The notes below the pieces were generated by a model that was given only the letters and a program-made list of their open reading frames with translations, was not told the DNA's origin and made no database searches. Both the position numbers and the translations under genes were made by a program. Source: Actinomadura sp. KC06 (GTDB taxonomy: Bacteria > Actinomycetota > Actinomycetes > Streptosporangiales > Streptosporangiaceae). Taken from it: a stretch of 64,000 nt of DNA. The first letter of the stretch is position 1, and the number at the start of each line of letters is the position of its first letter. The stretch covers positions 1 to 64,000 of the forward strand of contig NZ_SMKT01000031.1 of assembly GCF_004348735.1 (NCBI RefSeq), read 5' to 3'. Positions 27,211 to 35,497 of the stretch are shown here, piece by piece.

Positions 27211-27229
27211 GTAAGTAAGGCTAACCTAA
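27211..27229. promoter_or_regulatory. IdeR/DtxR-type iron box
   Basis: GTAAGTAAGGCTAACCTAA matches the DtxR-family consensus TTAGGTTAGGCTAACCTAA in 16 of 19 positions, including the entire right half. It lies between the AraC gene and the siderophore-binding protein gene (66 bp before its ATG), so iron-loaded IdeR/DmdR1 would repress both. Confidence 0.85.
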
Positions 27230-27250
27230 CCAGGCATCGGGCCATGTCAA

Positions 27251-27277
27251 CGGGGGTGCCGACCCCCCGACCCCCTG
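27251..27277 (+). repeat. GC-rich palindromic repeat, copy 1 (diverged)
   Basis: GGGGGTGCCGACCCCC followed by CGACCCCCTGG. Matches the shared element seen at 30183-30210, 36903-36929 and 46811-46838 with a few changes. It lies in the 5' leader of the siderophore-binding protein gene, between the iron box and the ATG. Confidence 0.5.
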
Positions 27278-27294
27278 GAACTAGGAACGCGACC

Positions 27295-28290
27295 ATGCAC
27301 TCTCGTAAGCCCTGGAGGCTCGCCGGCGCGGTGGCCGCCGCGCTCGTCCTCGCGACCGCCTGCGGGTCCGGCTCGGACTCCGGGTCCGGCGGCGACGCCG
27401 CGACACGGGCGTTCGAGGCCGACAACGGCAAGGTCACGATCCCTGTCGCGCCGCAGCGGGTCGTCGCGACCGGGTACGCGGTGCCGGTCCTCATCGAGGC
27501 GGACGCGAAGCTGGTCGGGATCTCGTCCTGGAAGCGCGGCCTGGCGATGATGACCCCGGAGGACCGCACGAGGTACGACGGGCTGACCAAGATCGCCGAT
27601 GAGACGGCCGCGTCGACCAACTATGAGGCCATCGCCAAGGTCGAGCCGGACCTGATCGTGATCGGCGTCCCGAAGCCCGTCCTGGGCGACCTGGACCTGA
27701 AGCGCCTCGAATCCATCGCGCCGGTCGTGGCGATCGGACCGACCGTGCCGTCCGCGTGGCGCGAGTTGTCGCAGCGGCAGGCCGACGCCGCCGGCCAGGC
27801 GGGGCGGCTCGCGGAGTCGAAGTCCGCGTACGAGAAGAAGGCCGCCGCCCTCAAGGCCAAGTACAAGGACGCCCTCGCCGGGCTGGAGTTCGGGCACGTC
27901 GGCGAGTACGGCGACGTCTCGGCCGGGACGTTCATGCGCGAGTTCGCCGGCTCGTGGGGGACCAACATCGCCCAGGACATCGGCGTGACCTACTACGGCC
28001 AGGTCAAGAAGAAGGGCGGCGGCTCGAAGGACGTCAGCGAGACCTCGTCCATCGAGGAGCTGCCGCAGAGTCTCGGCGAGGCCGCCGCGATCACCTACAC
28101 GCTGGAGCCCGACGGCAAGCAAGGCGAATCGGTGCGGTACGTCCTCGCCTCCAAGCTGTGGAAGAACCTGCCCGCGGTCAAGGACGGCCAGACCTTCGGG
28201 CTCCGCTACACCGAGGCGGCGACGTACGAGTCGGCCACGCGGGCCCTGGACGAGATCGACAAGGCGCTCGCGCCGCTGCTGAAGAAGTGA
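27295..28290 (+). CDS. Ferric-siderophore ABC transporter substrate-binding lipoprotein
   Basis: 331 residues. Signal peptide with lipobox (LATA|C at about residue 21) and a glycine/serine linker, then a FepB/FhuD-like type III binding fold: VTIPVAPQRVVATGYAVPVLIEA near the start, NYEAIAKVEPDLIVIG, and a helical C-terminal lobe. Binds ferri-siderophore outside the membrane and hands it to the FecCD permeases encoded downstream. ATG 27295 with AGGAA upstream. First gene of the operon and under the iron box. The siderophore type is unknown; no biosynthesis genes are nearby, so it may be a xenosiderophore system. Confidence 0.9.
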   Translation: MHSRKPWRLAGAVAAALVLATACGSGSDSGSGGDAATRAFEADNGKVTIPVAPQRVVATGYAVPVLIEADAKLVGISSWKRGLAMMTPEDRTRYDGLTKIADETAASTNYEAIAKVEPDLIVIGVPKPVLGDLDLKRLESIAPVVAIGPTVPSAWRELSQRQADAAGQAGRLAESKSAYEKKAAALKAKYKDALAGLEFGHVGEYGDVSAGTFMREFAGSWGTNIAQDIGVTYYGQVKKKGGGSKDVSETSSIEELPQSLGEAAAITYTLEPDGKQGESVRYVLASKLWKNLPAVKDGQTFGLRYTEAATYESATRALDEIDKALAPLLKK

Positions 28291-28301
28291 GCGGGATCCA
28301 T

Positions 28302-29144
28302 ATGGAACGCCACGAGCCGCGCCGCCGCGTCCTGGAGCACCACCGGACCGGCACGGAGGTGCGCCGCATCGGGTATCCGATCGGCATCCGGACGCTCCAG
28401 GTGCTGCGCCGCGAGCGGCTCACGCCGAACATGCTGCGGCTGACCTTCGGCGGCCCGGAGCTGGAGGGATTCCACACCTACCAGGCCGACGACCACATCA
28501 AGCTCGTCTTCCCCGACGCGGACGGCGCCCTCCGCCTCCCCGTGCCCACCCACGACCTGGACCTGGACTGGCCGAAGCCGTCGCCGCCCAGCCGCCGGTA
28601 CACGATCCGCCGCTACGACGCGGACGCGGGCGAACTCGACATGGACTTCGTCCTGCACCCGGGCGGGCTGGCCGCGGAGTGGGCGGCGGACGTCAAGCCG
28701 GGGGAGGACGTCGCGGTCGCGGGCCCGCCCGGCGCCAAGGCGTTCCCGCACAACTACGACCACTACGTGTTCGCCGTTGATGCCACCGCGCTGCCCGCGG
28801 CGGCTCGGTGGCTGGAGGAGTCCCCGCCGGACGTGTCCGCCCGGCTGGTGATCGAGACCGCCGACGCCGCCGACCACGCCTATCCCCTCGCCGCCCGCGA
28901 CGGGGTGGAGGTCACCTGGCTCGTCCGCGACGGGCGGGAGTCGTCGCTGGCCGACACCGTGCGGTCGCTCGACCTTCCCGGAGGGCGGACGTTCCTGTTC
29001 GCCGCCGGGGAAACGGGCGCGATCAGGCCGCTGCGCGCCTGGGCACGCGACCGCAAGAGCGCGAACGACAGCGCGGACGGGCTGGATGCGCTTTTCACGG
29101 GTTACTGGAAACTCGGAGTGGCCGGGCTTGAGGACGACGACTGA
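28302..29144 (+). CDS. Siderophore-interacting protein (FAD ferric reductase)
   Basis: 280 residues. SIP/ViuB family: FAD-binding ferredoxin-reductase-like domain with RRYTIRRYDADAGELDMDFVLHP (flavin-binding RxYTxR) and VAVAGPPGAKAF, followed by the NAD(P)-binding-like SIP domain (FAAGETGAIRPLRAWARD, then GYWKLG). It reduces Fe(III) in imported siderophores to release iron in the cytoplasm. Starts 11 bp after the binding-protein gene and its end overlaps the first permease gene. Confidence 0.9.
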   Translation: MERHEPRRRVLEHHRTGTEVRRIGYPIGIRTLQVLRRERLTPNMLRLTFGGPELEGFHTYQADDHIKLVFPDADGALRLPVPTHDLDLDWPKPSPPSRRYTIRRYDADAGELDMDFVLHPGGLAAEWAADVKPGEDVAVAGPPGAKAFPHNYDHYVFAVDATALPAAARWLEESPPDVSARLVIETADAADHAYPLAARDGVEVTWLVRDGRESSLADTVRSLDLPGGRTFLFAAGETGAIRPLRAWARDRKSANDSADGLDALFTGYWKLGVAGLEDDD

Positions 29145-30171
29145 CCCCGCCCGGCCGGCGCGGACCGTTCTGGGCGTCGTCCCCCGGGACGGCCTGGCGC
29201 GGCGGGCGGCGGTCCTGCTGGGGGCCGTCCTGCTCCTGGCCGTGCTCGCGGGCGTGAGCCTGGCCGTCGGGGCGGGCAGCGCCCCGCCGCACGAGATCTG
29301 GCGGGCCCTGACCGACTACGCGGGCACGGACGAGCAGGTGGTCGTCCGCGACGTCCGGCTGCCGCGGACGGTCCTCGCCGTCTGCGTGGGCGCCGCCCTC
29401 GGCACCGCGGGCACCCTCGTCCAGACGCTGACCCGCAACCCGCTCGCCGAGCCCGGCATCCTCGGGGTGACCGCGGGCGCCGGGCTGGCGATCACGGTCG
29501 GCACCGTGCTCGGGATCAGCGGGTCGCAGGCGGGACGGCTGGGGCTCGCGCTGTCCGGGGCGGTGCTCACGTCGCTCATCGTGTACGGCATCGGGCGGGC
29601 CGTGCCGCTGCGGCTCGTCCTCGCCGGTGTCGCCTTCACCTTCGTGCTGTCGGGGATATCCCTCGGGCTGCGCATGGTGTACCCCGACGTCCTGGACCGG
29701 TACCGGTTCTGGTCGGTCGGGTCGCTCGCCGGCCGCGAGCAGACGCCGTTCGATCTGCCGCTGCTGGCGATCGTCCTCGCCCTCGCCGGCGCGATGCTGG
29801 TCACCCGCCCCCTCGCGGGCCTCGCCCTCGGCGAGGACGTCGCGCACGCGCTCGGCGCCCGCGTCGCGCGGATCAGGGTGGCGGTGCTCGCGCTCGTGAC
29901 CGTCCTCGCCGGCGCCGCCACCGCCATCGCGGGGCCGATCGTGTTCGTCGGGCTGATCGTCCCGCATCTGGCGCGGCGGGCGGCCCGCGGGTCGGTGCCG
30001 TGGCTGATGGCCTACACGATGCTGCTCGGCCCCATCCTGCTGCTCGTCTCCGACATCGGGTCGCGGGTGCTGCTGCCGACGGGCGAGGTGCCGGTGGCGG
30101 TCGTCACCGCGTTCCTCGGCGGACCGGCGCTGATCTGGGTGGTCCGGAGGTACGGGGCGGTGGAGGCATGA
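29128..30171 (+). CDS. FecCD-family siderophore ABC permease 1
   Basis: 347 residues, about ten membrane helices, BtuC/FecCD fold: RLPRTVLAVCVGAALGTAGTLVQTLTRNPLAEPGILGV is the diagnostic N-terminal segment and GPIVFVGLIVPHLAR the coupling region to the ATPase. No ATG or GTG fits; TTG 29128 has GGAG 9 nt upstream and overlaps the SIP gene by 17 nt, while the ATG at 29086 would overlap by 59 nt and has no ribosome binding site. Pairs with permease 2. Confidence 0.85.
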   Translation: MRTTTDPARPARTVLGVVPRDGLARRAAVLLGAVLLLAVLAGVSLAVGAGSAPPHEIWRALTDYAGTDEQVVVRDVRLPRTVLAVCVGAALGTAGTLVQTLTRNPLAEPGILGVTAGAGLAITVGTVLGISGSQAGRLGLALSGAVLTSLIVYGIGRAVPLRLVLAGVAFTFVLSGISLGLRMVYPDVLDRYRFWSVGSLAGREQTPFDLPLLAIVLALAGAMLVTRPLAGLALGEDVAHALGARVARIRVAVLALVTVLAGAATAIAGPIVFVGLIVPHLARRAARGSVPWLMAYTMLLGPILLLVSDIGSRVLLPTGEVPVAVVTAFLGGPALIWVVRRYGAVEA

Positions 30172-31241
30172 GCGAAGCGAACCGGGGGGCGTGGGGGGTC
30201 GACCCCCCACAACGAGCAGGCGTGAGCGTGCTGGTGATCCGCGCGGGACGGGTGTCCGCGCTGATCGAGCGGCGGACCGCGGTGACGTCGATCGCGCTGG
30301 CCGGCGTCACCCTGGCGCTGGCCTTCGTCGCACTGTGCCGCGGGAACTCCTGGGATCCGCCCGGCGAGGTCCTCGCCGGGCTCGCCGGGTACGGGGACGC
30401 GGCGCTGGTCGTCCAGGAGTGGCGGCTGCCCCGGGTGGCCGGGGCGCTGGTCTTCGGCGCGGCTCTCGGCACCGCCGGGGCGATCTTCCAGAACGTGACC
30501 CGGAACGCGCTCGGCAGCCCGGACGTGATCGGCCTGGACGCCGGCGCCTACACCGGCGTGCTGATCGCGATCACCGTTTTCGGCGGGACGGCGGCCGGGC
30601 TCGCCGCCGGTTCGCTGGCGGGCGGGCTCGCCTCGGCCGCCGCCGTCTACGCGCTGTCGCTGCGGTCCGGGCTCAGCGGCCTGCGGCTCGTCGTCATCGG
30701 GATCGCGGTGAACGCCATGCTGACCGCGCTCAACTCGTGGATCGTGCTGCTCGCCCAGCTGGAGGTGGCGACCGCCGCGACCGCGTGGAGCGCCGGCTCC
30801 CTGAACGGCCTGGACTGGGACGAGGTCCGCCTCCCGTTCCTCATCCTCGCGGCGCTGGGGCTGCTGGCGGCGGCCCTGTCCCGGACCACGGGGCAGGCCG
30901 CGCTCGGGGACGACGTCGCCGCGGCGTCGGGGGTGGCGCTGAACCGGTACCGGCTGTTGATCATCCTGGCGGGCGTGGGCCTCACCGCGACCGTCACGTC
31001 CGCGACCGGGCCGATCGTGTTCGTCGCGCTCGCCGCGCCGCAGATCGGCCGCCGGGTCGCGGGCGCCGCCGGGACGCCGGCGCTGCCCGCCGCGCTGACC
31101 GGGGCGCTGCTGCTCCTCGCCGCCGACCTCGCCGCCCAGACGGTCGTGGCCCCCGTCCAGCTGCCCGTCGGGGTCGTCACCACGGTGATCGGCGGCGTCT
31201 ACCTCAGCTGGCTCCTGATCATGGAGATGAGAAGGCCGTGA
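30168..31241 (+). CDS. FecCD-family siderophore ABC permease 2
   Basis: 357 residues with about ten membrane helices and the FecCD motifs RLPRVAGALVFGAALGTAGAIFQNVTRNALGSPDVIG and GPIVFVALAAPQIGRR. ATG 30168 overlaps the stop of permease 1 (ATGA). The first 25 residues are unlike the family: they are encoded partly by a GC-rich palindromic repeat (reading WGVDPPQ), so this N-terminus may be a late addition. GTG codons after it (30222, 30228) are alternative starts that would leave the repeat in an untranslated spacer. Confidence 0.85.
   Translation: MSEANRGAWGVDPPQRAGVSVLVIRAGRVSALIERRTAVTSIALAGVTLALAFVALCRGNSWDPPGEVLAGLAGYGDAALVVQEWRLPRVAGALVFGAALGTAGAIFQNVTRNALGSPDVIGLDAGAYTGVLIAITVFGGTAAGLAAGSLAGGLASAAAVYALSLRSGLSGLRLVVIGIAVNAMLTALNSWIVLLAQLEVATAATAWSAGSLNGLDWDEVRLPFLILAALGLLAAALSRTTGQAALGDDVAAASGVALNRYRLLIILAGVGLTATVTSATGPIVFVALAAPQIGRRVAGAAGTPALPAALTGALLLLAADLAAQTVVAPVQLPVGVVTTVIGGVYLSWLLIMEMRRP
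30183..30210 (-). repeat. GC-rich palindromic repeat, copy 2
   Basis: Perfect 20-nt palindrome GTGGGGGGTCGACCCCCCAC at 30191-30210; on the minus strand it is followed by GCCCCCCGG, as in copies 3 and 4. Located in the first codons of the second siderophore permease gene. Confidence 0.75.
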
Positions 31242-32014
31242 ACGGACGCCTGACCGCCGCCGACGTCACCCTCGCCTACGGCGACCGGGTCGTGTCGGCG
31301 AACCTGACCGTCGACGTCCCGGACGGCGCGTTCACCGCCGTCGTCGGCGCCAACGCGTGCGGCAAGTCGACGCTGCTGCGCTCGTTCGCGCGGCTGCTGG
31401 CGCCGTCGTCGGGCCGGGTGAGCTTCGACGGCCGGGACGTACGCGACTACCGGCCGAAGGCCATCGCCCGCGAGGTCGGGTTCCTGCCGCAGGGCCTCGT
31501 CGCGCCGGAGAACATCGCGGTGCGGCAGCTCGTCGCGCGGGGCCGGTACCCGCACCAGACGCTGCTGTCCACCTGGTCGCGCGAGGACGAGCGGGCCGTG
31601 ACCGCGGCGATGGCGGCGGCCGGCGTCACCGACATCGCCGAACGGCCGGTGGAGAGCCTGTCCGGCGGGCAGCGGCAGCGGGCGTGGATCGCGATGGTCC
31701 TCGCCCAGGAGACGTCCTACCTGCTGCTGGACGAGCCCACCACGTTCCTCGACATCACGCACCAGTACCAGCTGCTCGCGCTGCTGGCCCGGCTCCGCGA
31801 CGAGGGCCGGACGATCATCGCGGTGCTGCACGACATCAACCAGGCGTGCCGGTTCGCCGACCACCTCGTCGCCATGCGGGACGGGCGGATCGTCGCCGAG
31901 GGCGCGCCCGCCGACATCGTCGACGCCGCCCTGATCAAGGAGGTGTTCGACCTGTCGTGCGTCATCGTGCCCGACCCGGTCACCGGCACCCCGATGATCG
32001 TCCCGGACGCCTGA
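31238..32014 (+). CDS. Siderophore ABC transporter ATP-binding protein
   Basis: 258 residues, FecE/FepC type. Walker A GANACGKST (about 34-42), Q-loop FLPQGLVAPENIAV, signature LSGGQRQRAWIAM, Walker B YLLLDEPTTFLDI and switch histidine in VLHDINQA are intact. GTG 31238 overlaps the permease 2 stop (GTGA). Last gene of the five-gene siderophore uptake operon. Its TGA stop abuts the stop of the convergent PEBP gene in a TGATCA palindrome. Confidence 0.93.
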   Translation: MNGRLTAADVTLAYGDRVVSANLTVDVPDGAFTAVVGANACGKSTLLRSFARLLAPSSGRVSFDGRDVRDYRPKAIAREVGFLPQGLVAPENIAVRQLVARGRYPHQTLLSTWSREDERAVTAAMAAAGVTDIAERPVESLSGGQRQRAWIAMVLAQETSYLLLDEPTTFLDITHQYQLLALLARLRDEGRTIIAVLHDINQACRFADHLVAMRDGRIVAEGAPADIVDAALIKEVFDLSCVIVPDPVTGTPMIVPDA

Positions 32015-32536
32015 TCAGGTCCCGTAGACGGGGATGATCGAGGCGCGGGCCAGGGTGTGGGCGGTGATGTTGAACCCGGCCACGGCGGGGGAGACGTCGG
32101 AGTCGATGCCGAGCGTCTCCACGTCCAGCGCGTGGACGGTGAACACGTAGCGGTGCGGGTCACCGGGCGGCGGGGCCGCGCCGCCGAACGCCTTCGTCCC
32201 GTAGTCGTTGCGGGCCTGGATCCCGACCTTGGCGTCCTCCGTGCCGGCGCCGGTCGGCAGTTCCGTCACGTCCGCGGGGATGTCGAACAGCGACCAGTGC
32301 CAGAAGCCGCTGCCGGTCGGCGCGTCCGGGTCGTAGCAGGTCACCGCGAAGCTCTTCGTCTCGGCGGGGAACCCCGACCAGCTCAGGTGCGGGGACTCGT
32401 CGCCGCCGCCGAAGCCCCAGTCGCTGAACACGTGCTTGTCGGGGAGGCGCTCGCCCTCGGTGACATCGTCGCTGGTCACGGTGAACGACGGGACCTCGGG
32501 CAGGAACTCGTGCGGAAGCGGCGGCTTGCCGGGCAT
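32015..32536 (-). CDS. YbhB/YbcL-family PEBP (Raf kinase inhibitor-like) protein
   Basis: 173 residues. PEBP ligand-pocket motifs [15 protein letters not shown] and [15 protein letters not shown] are clear. Members bind phospholipid head groups or small anions; in bacteria the role is unknown. ATG 32536 follows a strong AGGAGGG; an upstream in-frame ATG at 32578 lacks one. Single gene, convergent with the siderophore operon. Confidence 0.88.
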   Translation of the reverse strand: MPGKPPLPHEFLPEVPSFTVTSDDVTEGERLPDKHVFSDWGFGGGDESPHLSWSGFPAETKSFAVTCYDPDAPTGSGFWHWSLFDIPADVTELPTGAGTEDAKVGIQARNDYGTKAFGGAAPPPGDPHRYVFTVHALDVETLGIDSDVSPAVAGFNITAHTLARASIIPVYGT

Positions 32537-32594
32537 GGCGGCCCTCCTAGGACGGGGATCGGCTGTGTGCTCCTCCATCTCTATCAGGGGCCGG

Positions 32595-33476
32595 TCAGGT
32601 CTTGACGGCCCCCATCGTGAACCCGGTGACGAAACGGTCCAGGAACAGGTTGAACAGGAACGCGATCGGCACCGCCGTGATCACCGTGGACGCCTGCAGC
32701 GACTGCCAGAAGAACACGTCCCCGCGGATCAGCTGCGTCGGGACGCCGGTGCTGACCACCATCTCCGGGCTCGCCGACACGAACGCCAGCGCGTACACGA
32801 ACTCGCTGGCCGTGAGCGTGAAGCTGAACACGACGACCGCGACGATCCCCGGGAACACCAGCGGCAGGACGGCCCGCAGGAACGCGCCGAGGCGGCTGTG
32901 GCCGTCCACCATCGCCTGCTCCTCGATGTCCTTCGGGACGGCCTTCAGGAACCCGATCAGCAGCCACACCGACACCGGCACTGTGATCGTCGGATACACG
33001 ACGATCATCGACCAGAGCGTGTCCTCCAGGCGCAGCCACACCACGACGCGGGTCAGCGACAGGAACAGCAGCGACGGCGGCACCAGGTACACCAGGAAGA
33101 TCGCGATGCCCATCGGGGTGCCCCACGGACGGTCCAGCCGCGCGAGCGAGTACGCCGCCGGGAGCGACAGCGCCAGCGTGATCGCCACCACCACCGCCCC
33201 GACGATCAGCGTGTTCACCACGAACGTCAGGAACGGCGTGTCGGTGAACAGGAACGTCACATGGTCGGGCGTCGCGGGCTTGTTGTAGAAGAACGGGTTG
33301 CTCTCGGGGTTGTAGAGGTCCTGGTTCTGCTTGAACGCGCTGATCACGCTCCACAGGAACGGCATCGCGCACACCAGCGCCGCCAGGACCGCCGCCCCGT
33401 ACACCCCGCACCGCGCAGCCACATGACGCCGCGCATACCGCTTCCGCAGGCCCTCGACGTCGATCGCGGTCGTCAT
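32595..33476 (-). CDS. Carbohydrate ABC transporter permease (MalG type)
   Basis: 293 residues, six membrane helices. The EAA loop reads [27 protein letters not shown], typical of MalG/UgpE-type inner membrane subunits. Works with the MalF-type permease at 33473. ATG 33476 overlaps that gene's stop (ATGA). Last gene of the importer operon, 18 bp beyond the PEBP promoter region. Confidence 0.92.
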   Translation of the reverse strand: MTTAIDVEGLRKRYARRHVAARCGVYGAAVLAALVCAMPFLWSVISAFKQNQDLYNPESNPFFYNKPATPDHVTFLFTDTPFLTFVVNTLIVGAVVVAITLALSLPAAYSLARLDRPWGTPMGIAIFLVYLVPPSLLFLSLTRVVVWLRLEDTLWSMIVVYPTITVPVSVWLLIGFLKAVPKDIEEQAMVDGHSRLGAFLRAVLPLVFPGIVAVVVFSFTLTASEFVYALAFVSASPEMVVSTGVPTQLIRGDVFFWQSLQASTVITAVPIAFLFNLFLDRFVTGFTMGAVKT

Positions 33477-34417
33477 CGGGCCTCCAGCCGTCGGACGGCG
33501 CGCAGGATCGCTATCGCGCCCGCGAACAGCAGCGGGAACAGGAACAGCGCGATCGCCGCGCCCTGCCCGACGTCCCCGCCCTCGATGCCGCGGAAGTACG
33601 CCCACGAGGCCAGCACGTCCGTCGAATGCGTCGGGCCGCCGCGTGTCAGCACGTACGGGACGGTCATGTCCGTGAACGTCATGATCGCGCCGAACAGCCC
33701 GGCGACGGCGATCACCGGCAGCGTCAGCGGGATCGTCACCTCGAACATCCGCCGCCAGAACCCGGCGCCGTCGATCCGCGCCGCCTCGTCGATGTCGCGG
33801 GGGATCGCGACCAGCCCCGCCATCACGATCACCGCGGCCAGCGGCGTCAGCCGCCACACCTGCACCATGATCACCGACGCCATCGCCGTGCCCGGACGGC
33901 CCAGCCACACGACGTTCGCGTCGATCAGCCCGAGGTTGCGGAGCACCCAGTCGACCGGCGAGAAGATCGAGTCCAGGAACCACAGCCACGACACCGTCGA
34001 CAGCGCCACCGGCGTCGTCCACGGCAGCAGCACCAGGAACCGGACGAACCACTTGCCGTGGAAGTCCGCGACCAGGATGTTCGCGAGGATCTTCCCGAAC
34101 ACCACGATCAGCACCATGCTGACCACCGTGAAGAACAGCGTGTTCCGGAGCGAGCGCCAGAACACGCCGTCGTCGAACACCTCGGAGAAGTTGCTGAAAC
34201 CGACGAAGTCGAACGACGGGTCGCCGGTGGTGACGTCGGAGAACGCGAACGCGATGGCCAGCAGGAACGGGACGCCGACCAGCGCGATGATGTAGACCAC
34301 CGACGGCAGCAGCATCACCCACGCGAGGAACCCGTCCCGGTCGGCGAGCCCCGCCTTCGACCGCTTGGGCTTCGTCGGCCGCTTGAGCTCCGTGGACGGC
34401 TTGAGCCCGGTCGTCAC
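33473..34417 (-). CDS. Carbohydrate ABC transporter permease (MalF type)
   Basis: 314 residues, six membrane helices after a lysine-rich cytoplasmic N-terminus (1-25). The EAA loop reads DEAARIDGAGFWRRMFEVTIPLTLPVI. GTG 34417 overlaps the ATPase stop (GTGA). Forms the channel with the MalG-type partner; substrate likely a sugar or sugar derivative, unknown in detail. Confidence 0.92.
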   Translation of the reverse strand: MTTGLKPSTELKRPTKPKRSKAGLADRDGFLAWVMLLPSVVYIIALVGVPFLLAIAFAFSDVTTGDPSFDFVGFSNFSEVFDDGVFWRSLRNTLFFTVVSMVLIVVFGKILANILVADFHGKWFVRFLVLLPWTTPVALSTVSWLWFLDSIFSPVDWVLRNLGLIDANVVWLGRPGTAMASVIMVQVWRLTPLAAVIVMAGLVAIPRDIDEAARIDGAGFWRRMFEVTIPLTLPVIAVAGLFGAIMTFTDMTVPYVLTRGGPTHSTDVLASWAYFRGIEGGDVGQGAAIALFLFPLLFAGAIAILRAVRRLEAR

Positions 34418-35490
34418 GGCGATTCCCCGATCGGCACGGGCGCGGCGCGTTTCCCCTCGTCCGCGTCGAAGAATCGCAGCCGCTCGGACGGGACGGCGAA
34501 CTCGTGCGTCTCCCCGGCCTCCAGCGGCGTGCCGACGGTCGCGGGCAGCCGCGCGATCACGCGGGTCTCCTCACCGATGCCGGTCACCGTCCCGTACACG
34601 TGCCGGTCGCCCGACAGGTACTCCATCCGCTCGACCTGGAACGGCATCGTCACCCGCGCCTTCGCCTGGACGTTCTCCACCGGCAGCAGATGCTCGGGAC
34701 GGAACCCCACCAGCCGCCCGTCCCGCCTGACCAGGTTCATCGGCGGTGACCCGATGAACGTCGCCACGAACGTGTCGGCCGGGTCGTCGTACACCTCCTG
34801 CGGCGTCCCGACCTGCCGGACGCGGCCGTGCTCCAGCACCGCGATCCGGTCGCCGAGCCCCATCGCCTCCGCCTGGTCGTGCGTGACGTAGATCGTGGTG
34901 GTGCCGACGCGCTCTTGGAAGCGTTTCAGCTCGTCGCGGGCCGTCGCGCGCATCTTCGCGTCGAGGTTGGAGAGCGGCTCGTCCAGCAGGAACACCGCCG
35001 GGTCGCGGACGAGCGCCCGTGCCAGCGCCACCCGCTGCCGCTCACCGCCCGACAGCTGGCGCGGCTTGCGGCGCAGCAGCGGCTGGATGTCCAGCAGCTC
35101 GGCGGCCCATTTCGCCTTGCGGTCGCGTTCGTCCTTGGGCATCCCCTCCGCGCGGAGCGGGAAGACGATGTTGTCCATCACCGTCTTGTGCGGGTACAGC
35201 GCGTACGACTGGAACACCATCGCGATCTGCCGGACCCGCGGCGGGAGCCCGTTCACGACGTTCCCGCCGATCAGCACCTCGCCCTCGGTCGGCTGCTCCA
35301 GGCCCGCGATCGTGCGCAGCAGCGTCGTCTTCCCGCACCCGGACGGCCCGAGCAGCACCAGGTACTCCCCGGGCTCGGCCGCCAGATCGACGCCGTCCAG
35401 CGCCCGGACTTGGTCAGAGCGCCCCCGCCGCCGGGCCCGCACATGCCCGTCGAAGGTCTTGACCAGCCCCTTCACCTCTACGGTGTTCAT
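34414..35490 (-). CDS. Carbohydrate ABC transporter ATPase (UgpC/MsmK type)
   Basis: 358 residues. Nucleotide-binding domain with Walker A GPSGCGKTT, signature LSGGERQRVALARAL, Walker B VFLLDEPLSNLDAKMR and H-loop in IYVTHDQAEAMG, followed by a C-terminal TOBE/regulatory domain (about 240-350; GFRPEHLLPV) as in MalK/UgpC. Unusually, residues 12-30 carry a basic insertion (HVRARRRGRSDQVRALD) near the A-loop. Unlike many actinobacteria, which use one genome-wide MsiK, this operon has its own ATPase between the binding protein and permeases. Confidence 0.92.
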   Translation of the reverse strand: MNTVEVKGLVKTFDGHVRARRRGRSDQVRALDGVDLAAEPGEYLVLLGPSGCGKTTLLRTIAGLEQPTEGEVLIGGNVVNGLPPRVRQIAMVFQSYALYPHKTVMDNIVFPLRAEGMPKDERDRKAKWAAELLDIQPLLRRKPRQLSGGERQRVALARALVRDPAVFLLDEPLSNLDAKMRATARDELKRFQERVGTTTIYVTHDQAEAMGLGDRIAVLEHGRVRQVGTPQEVYDDPADTFVATFIGSPPMNLVRRDGRLVGFRPEHLLPVENVQAKARVTMPFQVERMEYLSGDRHVYGTVTGIGEETRVIARLPATVGTPLEAGETHEFAVPSERLRFFDADEGKRAAPVPIGESP

Positions 35491-35497
35491 CCGCGCC

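Noticed and set aside
27295..32014. Siderophore biosynthetic gene cluster
   Set aside because: Only uptake and reduction genes are present; no NRPS, NIS synthetase or hydroxylase gene was seen.
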